Below are positions 55,491 to 63,170 of a stretch of 64,000 nucleotides of DNA, one piece after another. Below the pieces are notes generated by a model that worked only from the letters and a program-made list of their open reading frames with translations, was not told the DNA's origin and ran no database searches. The DNA is from UBA830 sp002295635 (GTDB lineage Bacteria > Pseudomonadota > Alphaproteobacteria > MPNO01 > UBA830), in the NCBI GenBank assembly GCA_002295635.1, contig DBHK01000027.1, positions 124,001 through 188,000 of the forward strand, in the 5' to 3' direction. Each line of letters opens with the position of its first letter. The stretch's first letter is position 1. The translations under genes and the position numbers were made by a program.

Positions 55491-56495
55491 ATGAAGTTCA
55501 ATAGAATAATTATGTCCACCGTTGCGCTTGGCGCCGCAGTGGCGTTAACACCTACCTTTGTTGCCGCGGCAACTGTTATGAAAATTGGTTTTGTAACGAT
55601 CAATGATGGCCAACATAAATCGGCTAAATGGATCCAGAAAGAAGTGAATAAACGGACAGGCGGATCCATTGACGTAAAGGTATTTCCGGCAGCTCAACTC
55701 GGTAAAATTCCGCGCCAGATTGAAGGCGTACTTTTGGGAACGCAGGAGGCCTTTATCTCACCTCCCGGTTTCTTTAAAGGCCTGAACCCAGCATTTGCCG
55801 CGCCTGACGCACCCGGTCTTTTTGATAGCTTCGCGCATCAGACCAACACATTGAATCACCCCGACGTGCGCGAAAAGTTTCTAAACCTTGCCACTTCAAA
55901 GGGAGTGACGGGTAAGTATATCGTGTGTGCAGGCGCATCCGCCTTTGCTATGCGAAACCCAGTTCGCTCACTTAGCGATGCCAAAGGTAAGAAGATCAGA
56001 GTCCTCGCCTCTCCGATGGAAGTAGCGATTATGCGGGAACTGGGTGCAGCGGGTACGCCGATGCCCTATTCTGAAGTTCTGCCTGCAATACAGCGTCGTG
56101 TGATTGATGGTGCCAGTTCCGCGGTTGTTGTTATGGGACCGTCGAAATTTTATACGGCGGCAAAGTACCTGACCCCAACCCACTTTACCTATATACCGAC
56201 TGCTATGTGGACTAGTGCTAAATGGCTTGCCAAATTGTCTCAAAAGCAGCGGGAAATTCTCGACCAAGTCGGCAAGGAAGTTACGGCAACCGCGAACAAG
56301 TGGTCTGAAGACGATACGAAGGCTTGGGAGAAGAAATGGGGCGACGAAGGCGGTACGGTAATTCGTTTGAACGAGGATGAGAGAAAAACCGCCCTCGCCA
56401 AGCTGCGTCCGTTGGAAAATATCTTTCTAAAAGATCCCAAGATCGCGCCTATGTACAAGCTGATTAAGGCAACTGCGGCTAAGACACGGAAGTAG
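55491..56495 (+). CDS. TRAP transporter substrate-binding protein (DctP family)
   Basis: 334 residues. An N-terminal signal peptide (basic start, hydrophobic core, cleavage near VAAA, about residue 26) sends it to the periplasm. The DctP fold is visible in the order KWIQKEVNKRTGGSIDVKVF, AAQLGKIPRQIEGVL and GKKIRVLASPMEVAIMRELG. A strong ribosome site GGGAGG precedes the ATG. No DctQ or DctM membrane gene accompanies it, so the partner permease is elsewhere or absent. A strong terminator follows. Confidence 0.88.
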   Translation: MKFNRIIMSTVALGAAVALTPTFVAAATVMKIGFVTINDGQHKSAKWIQKEVNKRTGGSIDVKVFPAAQLGKIPRQIEGVLLGTQEAFISPPGFFKGLNPAFAAPDAPGLFDSFAHQTNTLNHPDVREKFLNLATSKGVTGKYIVCAGASAFAMRNPVRSLSDAKGKKIRVLASPMEVAIMRELGAAGTPMPYSEVLPAIQRRVIDGASSAVVVMGPSKFYTAAKYLTPTHFTYIPTAMWTSAKWLAKLSQKQREILDQVGKEVTATANKWSEDDTKAWEKKWGDEGGTVIRLNEDERKTALAKLRPLENIFLKDPKIAPMYKLIKATAAKTRK

Positions 56496-56506
56496 CTTTT
56501 CTAAGA

Positions 56507-56548
56507 AATAAGAAAAGGGGCCGGCATTCGCCGGCCCCTTTTCTTATT
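56507..56548. terminator. bidirectional intrinsic terminator
   Basis: Perfect 19-base stem (56507-56525 with 56530-56548) and a four-base loop ATTC. The GC-rich inner part is flanked by an A-run on the left and a T-run on the right, so it works on both strands. It separates the convergent dctP-like and enoyl-CoA hydratase genes. Confidence 0.92.
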
Positions 56549-56562
56549 CTGTAATTTACATA

Positions 56563-57357
56563 TTATTTTCCTTTGAAGACAGGCTTGCGTTTTTCGCGCA
56601 GTGCATTGATACCTTCTTGGTGATCCTCGGTAATGTTGGACTTCGATTCCAGTGATAGCGAATAATCCAAATTGGCGGACACAATCTGTTTGAGCGGAGC
56701 ATTGATGGCCTGTTTGGTCCATTGGATTGCGCGTATCGCGCCATTGGCGAGCTCGTGAGAAAAATCGTTAACGACTTTATCCAGTTCCTCAGCGGGTACG
56801 CAGCGATTAATTAATCCCATATTAGCAGCGCGCTCCGCCGTCAGCATCTCGCCGGTATAAAGAAACTCTCGGGCACGGGCGAAACCGATTAAATAGGGCC
56901 AAATCCCTGAGCCACCGTCACCGGCGGTCAGACCGACCTTAACGTGGGGATCGCCGATCCGCGCGGTGTCTGCCGCCATAATGACATCGCAGTATAGTGC
57001 TAGAGTCGCGCCTAACCCCGCAGCCGCGCCGTTAAGCTTGGCAATGACTGGTTGTCGGCAATCTAAGATTGATATCATGGAACGCTTGCCTTCTTCAGAC
57101 AGTGTTTCCCACCCCCACGGTTCGTCGATTAGTTCTTGCAGCCACTCGGCATCTCCACCAGCGCAGAAAGCGCGCCCAGCTCCTGTCAGGATAACGACGT
57201 CCACGGATCGGTCACGATTTATATCTTCAAAGACTTGGGATAGCTCAACATGCATTGGTCCATTGATAGCATTAAGCTTCTCGGGCCGGTTCAGGGTGAC
57301 GGTCAAAACGCGCTCATGTTTCTCGAATAAAAGTGTTTTGTATTTGCTGTAGTCCAT
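56563..57357 (-). CDS. enoyl-CoA hydratase/isomerase family protein
   Basis: 264 residues, crotonase fold. AGRAFCAGGDAEWL and KLNGAAAGLGATLAL form the oxyanion hole; the DHQEGINALREKRKPVFKGK end is typical. GAGGGAC precedes the ATG. Last gene of the Paa-like operon; in phenylacetate degradation PaaF and PaaG are of this family, so a role in the downstream steps is plausible but not shown. Confidence 0.87.
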   Translation of the reverse strand: MDYSKYKTLLFEKHERVLTVTLNRPEKLNAINGPMHVELSQVFEDINRDRSVDVVILTGAGRAFCAGGDAEWLQELIDEPWGWETLSEEGKRSMISILDCRQPVIAKLNGAAAGLGATLALYCDVIMAADTARIGDPHVKVGLTAGDGGSGIWPYLIGFARAREFLYTGEMLTAERAANMGLINRCVPAEELDKVVNDFSHELANGAIRAIQWTKQAINAPLKQIVSANLDYSLSLESKSNITEDHQEGINALREKRKPVFKGK

Positions 57358-57369
57358 TAATCGTCCCTC

Positions 57370-58131
57370 TTAATCCAGCCAGGTAGTGAAGTCGTCGACA
57401 TCAATGCGGTCAGGCTGGAACAAGTTGACCGAAGAGCCCTTAGCTGGCCAACCAATGCTCATGCCACCTATCAGGGTGAAGTCGTCTCCCACCTCGAACA
57501 TTTCGTGAGCGATGTGGGGAAATTCTCCAAGCGCTCCCTGAGCGATAGTCGATAGTCCCCAGCCACGTGCTGCCACAGAGATAGACTGTATGAAGGTTCC
57601 ATAGTCTAGCCATGAGCCATGCTCCAACTCTGATGGAATCCAGAAGATTAGCCCGGTGGCAGCTCCAAAGAATCTGTAGTTACTTACAAAGGCGTCGCGG
57701 CGAGATTCGCGGTCTTCTCGGGCAATCTCCAATGCCCCATAAAGTCCGAATCCACAGGCGCGCCGACGGAATAGAAATTCCTCGCGGAACTCTCTCGGAT
57801 AATAGTGATATTGCATATCGCGCGGTTCGCCGCTTTTTTCAGCTGCGATCATTGCATCCGTATATTTACGCCGCGCGTTTCCGTTGAGGACGTGTACCTT
57901 CCACGGCTGGATATTTGAACCGGACGGGGCCCAGCGGGCAGCTTCCAAAATACGCCGCATCAGATCTCTCGGCACAGGTTTGTTCTGGAATGCGCGGATA
58001 GAACGCCTTGAAACCAGCGCATCTTCAGCGTGCATATCTGGACGAGGCATGCCGGGATCGGTCATTTCTCTTTTTCGCTGGCGTAAGGAGTCTTCCGCCG
58101 ACATCAGCGACGGGCGAGGGTTTTTAGACAT
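57370..58131 (-). CDS. nitroreductase family protein
   Basis: 253 residues. FMN-binding nitroreductase pattern: RRSIRAFQNKPVP, then ARWAPSGSNIQPWKVHVL, and GGMSIGWPA with a Phe-Asp-containing C-terminus. The family uses FMN and NAD(P)H and includes BluB-like and dehydrogenase members. It lies between the zinc-ribbon gene and enoyl-CoA hydratase in the operon. As no PaaE reductase is present, it could be a candidate electron partner, but this is only inference. Confidence 0.84.
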   Translation of the reverse strand: MSKNPRPSLMSAEDSLRQRKREMTDPGMPRPDMHAEDALVSRRSIRAFQNKPVPRDLMRRILEAARWAPSGSNIQPWKVHVLNGNARRKYTDAMIAAEKSGEPRDMQYHYYPREFREEFLFRRRACGFGLYGALEIAREDRESRRDAFVSNYRFFGAATGLIFWIPSELEHGSWLDYGTFIQSISVAARGWGLSTIAQGALGEFPHIAHEMFEVGDDFTLIGGMSIGWPAKGSSVNLFQPDRIDVDDFTTWLD

Positions 58132-58147
58132 AGGGTATTACTCGGTA

Positions 58148-58417
58148 TTAATTATCGACGGAAGGTGCGGGTGGCAATTTTCCCCGCCATTTGATCCAGT
58201 TAAAGCTCGTATCGCAGCTCCGGCAGCCGAACATAACCTCGGATGTAGCACCACCGAATAATGATATGACTTCAAGATCACTGGAACCGCATTCCGGACA
58301 GGTTACTCCGTCAAAGTCAGGGTCGCCTGTATGTAAATCGCGCTGTCGGGCAGCATATCCGCCCGGGTCTCTAACAACCCGGGTGAAGCCACCATGGGAA
58401 GGCCCATCAGTGGGCAA
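58148..58417 (-). CDS. free-standing PaaD-type zinc ribbon
   Basis: 89 residues from a TTG at 58417 with AAGGA eight bases ahead. Four cysteines, C40-x-x-C43 and C65-x-x-C68, frame CPECGSSDLEVISLFGGATS and GCRSCDTSFNWIKW. This matches the C-terminal zinc ribbon of PaaD, which is normally fused to the DUF59 domain. The fifth Cys of the usual AC segment is absent. It overlaps the paaC end by 11 bases. A longer frame reaches 58504 but lies inside paaC. Confidence 0.72.
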   Translation of the reverse strand: MPTDGPSHGGFTRVVRDPGGYAARQRDLHTGDPDFDGVTCPECGSSDLEVISLFGGATSEVMFGCRSCDTSFNWIKWRGKLPPAPSVDN

Positions 58418-59186
58418 GTCCGGCGTCCTTAAAACGTACAATTTCGAACAAACTGTCCGGCATTGGGCCAAAGCGGCGCGCATCTGAGCGCCAGTCCTTG
58501 GCAAATTGGATAGACTTGTCCTGTATTAGGTCAGAACCGAGTAAAGCTTCCGCTTTGGCGACTTCCTTGATAAACGCGTCGCGCAATTTTTTCAGGGGAA
58601 CGTCGCGAATGCCGGCTGCGTGAAGCGGGTCTTTGCCACGGGCAGGACCGTACCATTGCAGCGACAATGGGTAGCGACGGGCGAAAGCTCTTTGGAATAA
58701 CTTCGATTGTGTCTTGCCCTCGCCAATAATTTGGAACCAACCCTGCGCATATTTCAGGTGAAAGTATGTTTCTTGGCCAATTTTCTTTGCAATACCAGCA
58801 ACTGCGCGATCCTCGTGCTTCAAGAATCCGGACGCAAGCATCCAAGTCGCCAGTTCTGCTAGCCATGTGGAGACGATAAAATCTTCCCATCCGGAAGGCG
58901 CTTCATCCAATAGGTTGGACGAGCAGATTTCCTTCGGTCCGCGGCCTCGTTCTATATATTCATAATCGTGACCGTGCGCAGCGAGGAACTGATAAATAGC
59001 CCTTGTGTGGCCGTAATTCGCTGTGCACATGCCTAGGATTGCCGCAAAATCAGGAAGTGATCTTCCATTCATGGTACATTCAGCATACCAATTTCCTAAC
59101 ACTAATTTGGTGTCGGCGATTGCTAGGAGATCGTTTTCAAAATTTTGATCTAATTTGGAGCCTGGGCTACCTGGTGTATATACCAT
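58407..59186 (-). CDS. paaC: phenylacetyl-CoA epoxidase-like subunit PaaC
   Basis: 259 residues, ferritin-like fold. The structural subunit of the PaaABC(D) di-iron epoxidase; PaaC pairs with PaaA. LVLGNWYAECTMNGRSLPDF, EDFIVSTWLAELATW and KIGQETYFHLKYAQGWF are characteristic. AGGAAAA precedes the ATG. Gene order here is paaA, DUF59, paaB, paaC. It overlaps the downstream zinc-ribbon gene. Confidence 0.87.
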   Translation of the reverse strand: MVYTPGSPGSKLDQNFENDLLAIADTKLVLGNWYAECTMNGRSLPDFAAILGMCTANYGHTRAIYQFLAAHGHDYEYIERGRGPKEICSSNLLDEAPSGWEDFIVSTWLAELATWMLASGFLKHEDRAVAGIAKKIGQETYFHLKYAQGWFQIIGEGKTQSKLFQRAFARRYPLSLQWYGPARGKDPLHAAGIRDVPLKKLRDAFIKEVAKAEALLGSDLIQDKSIQFAKDWRSDARRFGPMPDSLFEIVRFKDAGLAH

Positions 59187-59214
59187 TTTAATTTTTCCTA
59201 TGATCTGACCTCGG

Positions 59215-59487
59215 TCAAGCCATCTTGATCTTGGCCGACTTTCCCTCTTCGGTGACTGTGATGATCGCTTCTAGCGGCACCACGCACATTTCTCTCCATT
59301 TGTGCTGATCGTAAATGTACCAAGCACGTACCTGAGCGAGTTGATCATTGGGAGCCTCTACTGATCCCACATGTGCCAGTTCCGAGTGCGAATCCTTACG
59401 AGCAAATACCTCGTAGTATTTTGGCTCTTTCCCGCCTCGTTCTCGTTTTTGGTCAATTTTTTTCCTAGATTTTAGTTTAGTTGCCAT
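59215..59487 (-). CDS. paaB: phenylacetyl-CoA epoxidase-like subunit PaaB
   Basis: 90 residues, normal for the small PaaB subunit. YYEVFARKDSHSELAHVGSVEAP and then RAWYIYD are typical of this family. A lysine/arginine-rich start (KLKSRKKIDQKRERGGK) precedes it. It bridges the A and C subunits. Located between the DUF59 gene and paaC. Confidence 0.87.
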   Translation of the reverse strand: MATKLKSRKKIDQKRERGGKEPKYYEVFARKDSHSELAHVGSVEAPNDQLAQVRAWYIYDQHKWREMCVVPLEAIITVTEEGKSAKIKMA

Positions 59488-59502
59488 TTTTATTTCCGTA
59501 TT

Positions 59503-59835
59503 TCAAACTTGAATACCGTTGGCGCGCATCATTTCTTGAACCTCCGGCTCGATCATGTCGCGTGACCAAGGTAGGTGCCAACCTTGTTCAACCAAAACCT
59601 CGGTCACCCCGGGAAGTGCCTGCACCGCCTCTCGAACGTTTTCGCGTAACATTCCTGCACCGGGGCACCCCATACAGGGAATACAGACCTGTACGGACAC
59701 TACGCCATCATCGGTGATATCTATCTCGCGCAACATTCCCATGCGACGCAGACTGACAGGTACGTGAGGGTCATGCACGCTCTCTAGAGCTTGCACCACA
59801 TCCTTTTTCGAAGGCGGGATCATTAGATCACTCAT
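59503..59835 (-). CDS. PaaD-like MIP18/DUF59 protein, without zinc ribbon
   Basis: 110 residues, only the N-terminal DUF59 half of PaaD. VHDPHVPVSLRRMGMLREI and IPCMGCPGAGM are the family landmarks; the latter has an unusual three cysteines (C-I-P-C-M-G-C). The usual C-terminal zinc ribbon is missing and is probably supplied by the gene at 58148-58417. DUF59 proteins help load iron into the A subunit. It is 27 bases downstream of paaA. Confidence 0.83.
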   Translation of the reverse strand: MSDLMIPPSKKDVVQALESVHDPHVPVSLRRMGMLREIDITDDGVVSVQVCIPCMGCPGAGMLRENVREAVQALPGVTEVLVEQGWHLPWSRDMIEPEVQEMMRANGIQV

Positions 59836-59862
59836 CGCGATGGTTCGGTTACTGTGCAGAAC

Positions 59863-60816
59863 TTACCAGAGGTCTTTTCCCCATTCTTCGGAAATAACGC
59901 GGGCAATCGACGGCACCTTATGCTTAGAGCCTTTCTTCCAGATCTTGAGCTGTTCTTCCCAAGTAATTTGGCGTTCATAATCCCACTGACGCTTTTCTTC
60001 GTCCAGATAGATTGGAGGTTCGTAATCTAGAACATATTTACCGGTCTCTTCATCGAAATACGCTGGAACTTTGATGCCGACACTCTCCGAGAATGGAACC
60101 ACACGCGATAGCCACTTCTGGCGCATTTCGTCATTCGACGCACCGCGGATACGGTAGGAAAGTTGATCAGTCCGAGTTTTCCGGTTGTCCGGCATCCCAA
60201 ACCAAGACGCACAAAGGGGAAAATAGAAATCAATCATTTCCTGAACGCGCCGGCGACTTTCCTCCGACTGATTCCAAAAGAATTTTGTCCAGCGCTCGCC
60301 GTGACTAACGTGGAAGGTTTCCTCGTAATTGACCTTACGCAAAGATCGGGCAAGTGGCCCGTAAGAACAATTTTCTTCTAGATCGACAGTGGTAATGTAT
60401 CCAGCGCGGTCACCATAACACATTGAAACCACAGACTCTATGTAGTCCTCATGCGGAAATTCCAGCATCTGAAAGGTCCGCCATTCTTCAGGGTCTCGTT
60501 CAAATAGGAACTTATGCGTATCATATCCAAAGTCTTCCAAGATACGGTACATCATCTGGGCGTGCCCTAGCTCGTCCTGACAGGCAGCAGCAATCGCAAT
60601 CTTGTCTTCTAAAGTTGGAGAGGTTTTGATTGCCGGTGAATATGTCGGTAGCGTAACCACCTCAAGATCCGCGGCGATGTGAACAGTATTGACCAAGACA
60701 TCTTTGTATCGGTCCGTCATTTCCTCAACATCTTCGAGTTGGTAACCGGTGGCAATCTTTTCCTGAAGCGCGCGTTCCCGCGGATCTTCCTGAACCTCTT
60801 TGATCGCAGTTGCCAT
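59863..60816 (-). CDS. paaA: phenylacetyl-CoA epoxidase-like catalytic subunit PaaA
   Basis: 317 residues, the di-iron subunit. Two ExxH motifs are visible: E82-x-x-H85 in CQDELGHAQM and E166-x-x-H169 in NYEETFHVSHGE, so the metal site is intact. EERKAQ-type C-terminal stretch and length agree with PaaA. Because the operon lacks PaaE and splits PaaD, the natural substrate may differ from phenylacetyl-CoA. First structural gene after the TetR gene, 76 bases downstream. Confidence 0.85.
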   Translation of the reverse strand: MATAIKEVQEDPRERALQEKIATGYQLEDVEEMTDRYKDVLVNTVHIAADLEVVTLPTYSPAIKTSPTLEDKIAIAAACQDELGHAQMMYRILEDFGYDTHKFLFERDPEEWRTFQMLEFPHEDYIESVVSMCYGDRAGYITTVDLEENCSYGPLARSLRKVNYEETFHVSHGERWTKFFWNQSEESRRRVQEMIDFYFPLCASWFGMPDNRKTRTDQLSYRIRGASNDEMRQKWLSRVVPFSESVGIKVPAYFDEETGKYVLDYEPPIYLDEEKRQWDYERQITWEEQLKIWKKGSKHKVPSIARVISEEWGKDLW

Positions 60817-60892
60817 TTCTCTTAACCCTCTCTTCTTGTCGGATGATTTAGTGAATTATTATTACTAATTTAGAACGTGAACATCGTCTGGG

Positions 60893-61546
60893 CTAGGCCG
60901 CGACCCCATCAAATACGAAATCTCGGAAAGCCCGCGCAAAATCCTGACCCTTGAGGTCGTTACCCCGCATATACCACTCAACGTAACACCCCTTGTTAAT
61001 CGCCATTATAATGCTGGCTAATTCTTCCGCTCCGATTGCCTTTCGGAATATACCACTTTTTTGGCCGGACTTAACTGTTTCCCGAAGGGCACCCTCCATT
61101 CGTGCCATCAGTTCGATCAAACGTTGCTCAATCTCGTCTCCTGATCCGTTGAACTCGGCACTCATCAAGATCGCTAGCAACATATATTCCGTTTTCTCTG
61201 CGCCAATAACGGATTGGGATCGCACGAAAGCGTTAAGGCGGTCTTTTGGGTCCTCACCGGATGCATTCATCGCTGCAATAGTCGGCTCGACAGTAAGTTC
61301 TTCAGTGCGATCTAGTAAAGCCTTGAGAACATTGGCTTTACTCTTAAAATAAAAATATACCGCGCCTTTTGTCAAACCAGCGGCTTGCGCAATTACCTCT
61401 ACTGTCGTCGCATGATAGCCCTGAGTTATAAACAACGTCAGCGCCTTGCCAAGTAACGCCTCTATACTCGCCGCACGCTGTTCGCGCTTGGTCGTCGGAC
61501 GTTCCCGATCAGACGTTTCATCCAGTTTTTGAATTCGCGTGTTCAT
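60893..61546 (-). CDS. TetR family regulator (PaaR-like)
   Basis: 217 residues from an ATG at 61546; an ATG at 61564 would add six residues. The helix-turn-helix is TVEVIAQAAGLTKGAVYFYF with the following KSKANVLKALL helix. The C-terminal domain would bind a CoA ester or similar ligand. It stands first in the operon, upstream of paaA, as PaaR-type repressors do. The palindrome 61563-61580 overlaps its start and could be its operator. Confidence 0.86.
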   Translation of the reverse strand: MNTRIQKLDETSDRERPTTKREQRAASIEALLGKALTLFITQGYHATTVEVIAQAAGLTKGAVYFYFKSKANVLKALLDRTEELTVEPTIAAMNASGEDPKDRLNAFVRSQSVIGAEKTEYMLLAILMSAEFNGSGDEIEQRLIELMARMEGALRETVKSGQKSGIFRKAIGAEELASIIMAINKGCYVEWYMRGNDLKGQDFARAFRDFVFDGVAA

Positions 61547-61562
61547 AACACCATTGATCGAC

Positions 61563-61580
61563 ATACTGATCGGACAGTAT
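61563..61580. promoter_or_regulatory. possible TetR operator at the start of the regulator gene
   Basis: ATACTG at 61563-61568 pairs with CAGTAT at 61575-61580 with six bases between, a perfect six-base inverted repeat overlapping the regulator start region. Its position suits autorepression, but the repeat is short and could be chance. Confidence 0.4.
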
Positions 61581-61674
61581 CTTCTTTTGCATAATTTTTC
61601 AACCGGCGAGGTGCCGGGATCCCGATTATATGATCGCCTATTGAACAAAACTCATACCGCGCTAAATTGCCTTG

Positions 61675-61845
61675 ATGAGTAAATCTGATAAGCAGATCTC
61701 CCTTGATAGGAAGAAACTAGTGAAACCAGAGTATTGGTTAATCGGCTTTCTTCTGCTGATTGGAGCTATTTCTGTGCCGGCTATGCAGAATGTTTACCTA
61801 CTTCAGTCTTTTGTTCTTTCCATCTGCACGGGTCTAGGGCTTTAA
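61675..61845 (+). CDS. small hypothetical membrane protein
   Basis: 56 residues: a charged start, then two hydrophobic stretches (about 20-36 and 40-55) ending in CTGLGL. ATG start without clear ribosome site. It lies divergent from the TetR gene. A faint likeness to the N-terminus of branched-chain amino acid permeases (LivM) suggests either a remnant or coincidence. Confidence 0.4.
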   Translation: MSKSDKQISLDRKKLVKPEYWLIGFLLLIGAISVPAMQNVYLLQSFVLSICTGLGL

Positions 61846-62087
61846 AGACGGGGCGTTGACCCGCGGCGACCAATGGGATGGTGCCACATTTCCACCGCTG
61901 ATCCGTTACGTTTTATATTCTTGATAAATCTCCTATTACCTACCTATGCCTACGCCTATGTGGTTTAGCATGGAGGTATCTTTCTCCTCGACGAACCTTT
62001 TTTCGACCACGGCAATAACGTTTACGATACCGAGCCGAATAATAAGAAAACTCGGGTTCGTGCGAACGACGCCCTTGGCGGGGGAAC

Positions 62088-62270
62088 TTGGTATACAACT
62101 CTGGCGCAGCTCCCAAACCTTACGATCCCAACGCACCGGGTGACGAGACACTCAGGTTTAGCGCTGGGTCCTTCGCGGTTTCTATGATCGGTGTTTCCCT
62201 GATCATCCTTCTTCTTCGTTTTTTCCCGATTTTATTTTCTCGTTTCGAGATCAATTACGATATCCCTTAA
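62088..62270 (+). CDS. small hypothetical membrane protein
   Basis: 60 residues from a TTG with GGCGGGGGA just upstream, a good ribosome site. A Pro-rich start (APKPYDPNAPGDE) leads to one strong membrane segment (about 29-50) and a short polar tail (RFEINYDIP). No family recognised. Composition and the ribosome site make it a fair candidate for a real small protein. Confidence 0.42.
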   Translation: MVYNSGAAPKPYDPNAPGDETLRFSAGSFAVSMIGVSLIILLLRFFPILFSRFEINYDIP

Positions 62271-62464
62271 CCGAGCAACCAAATGAAAAATCGCCGCCTT
62301 TCCGAGGCTTATAGATGAGCGAGACCTTGCAAAGACATTTGTCCTCAACAAGCAAAGCGTGTCCGCCCGAAAATAATGTGATAAGCGTCTGACTGATAAT
62401 GTCATAATGACCTAGAATCATGCCGCTGATATGTTTGCAAACTGACGGTATACGCGGATCACAC

Positions 62465-62512
62465 GCTTCGATCTTGGAAATGATACAACATGCTTCTATC
62501 TTGGAAATGATA
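62465..62512. repeat. tandem direct repeat upstream of DUF1285 gene
   Basis: Two 21-base copies at 62465-62485 and 62492-62512 that differ at one position, with a period of 27 bases. Core: ATCTTGGAAATGATA. They lie 89 bases before the chosen DUF1285 start and could be twin binding sites or a small duplication. Confidence 0.65.
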
Positions 62513-62600
62513 AGGTCTATCGGACGGCTTTCACGGGCTCTGATCGTTCAGTTGTTTGGAGGTCGGGCTCTATCGCCTTATGGGAGGGGTTAATGGCTAT

Positions 62601-63170
62601 ATGTCGGCCTTTTCTCTAGTTAATCTTGGACGCGTCTTGACGCGAGGCGAAGCGAAAGAGGGCCAGGTTCCTACCGATGGGCCGCAGATGTGCGGCGATA
62701 TCGATATAAGGATCGCGCGGGATGGTACTTGGCACTATCTCGGTTCTCCGATCGGCCGCGAATCGCTGGTAAAGTTGTTCGCATCAGTACTAAATCGTGA
62801 TGAGGCTGGAGATTTCTGGTTAGTAACGCCTGCCGAATTATGTCGGATTAAGGTGGATGATGCGCCGTTCAATGCTGTTGAGATGATTGTAAGCCATGGA
62901 AAAAATGGACAAGTCCTTAATTTTCGCTCGAATATCGGCGAAACCGTTACGGCTGGACCGGATCACCCTATCCGAATCGAAATTGAACCGGAAACCGGTG
63001 AGCCGTCGCCTTATATTATGATAAGAGATGGTCTAGAGGCGTTAATTGTTCGATCCGTTTTTTATGATTTGGTGGAAATCAGTGAAGAACGAGAGGTGAA
63101 TGGAAAAACCATGCTTGGCGTTCGTAGCGGCGGCGTTTTCTTCAAACTCGGGGACATCGATGATGCCTAA
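62601..63170 (+). CDS. DUF1285 domain protein
   Basis: 189 residues from the ATG at 62601; upstream starts at 62580 (ATG) and 62556 (TTG) are also open, and GGAGGGG at 62583 gives some support to 62601. Family motifs: CGDIDIRIARDGTWHYLGSPI, WLVTPAELCRIKVDDAPF and VRSGGVFFKLGD. DUF1285 proteins are common in alphaproteobacteria upstream of a NUDIX hydrolase, exactly as here; function unknown. Overlaps the NUDIX gene by eight bases. Confidence 0.85.
   Translation: MSAFSLVNLGRVLTRGEAKEGQVPTDGPQMCGDIDIRIARDGTWHYLGSPIGRESLVKLFASVLNRDEAGDFWLVTPAELCRIKVDDAPFNAVEMIVSHGKNGQVLNFRSNIGETVTAGPDHPIRIEIEPETGEPSPYIMIRDGLEALIVRSVFYDLVEISEEREVNGKTMLGVRSGGVFFKLGDIDDA

Larger units (their letters stand above)
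61846..62600. other. mostly non-coding stretch with a small ORF and a repeat
   Basis: Contains only a 60-codon membrane ORF (62088-62270) and a tandem 21-base repeat (62465-62512). In the other plus frame, bases 61974 to 62222 read as a protein-like sequence with no start (HGGIFLLDEPFFDHGN onwards), and the region may hold a decayed gene. Confidence 0.35.
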
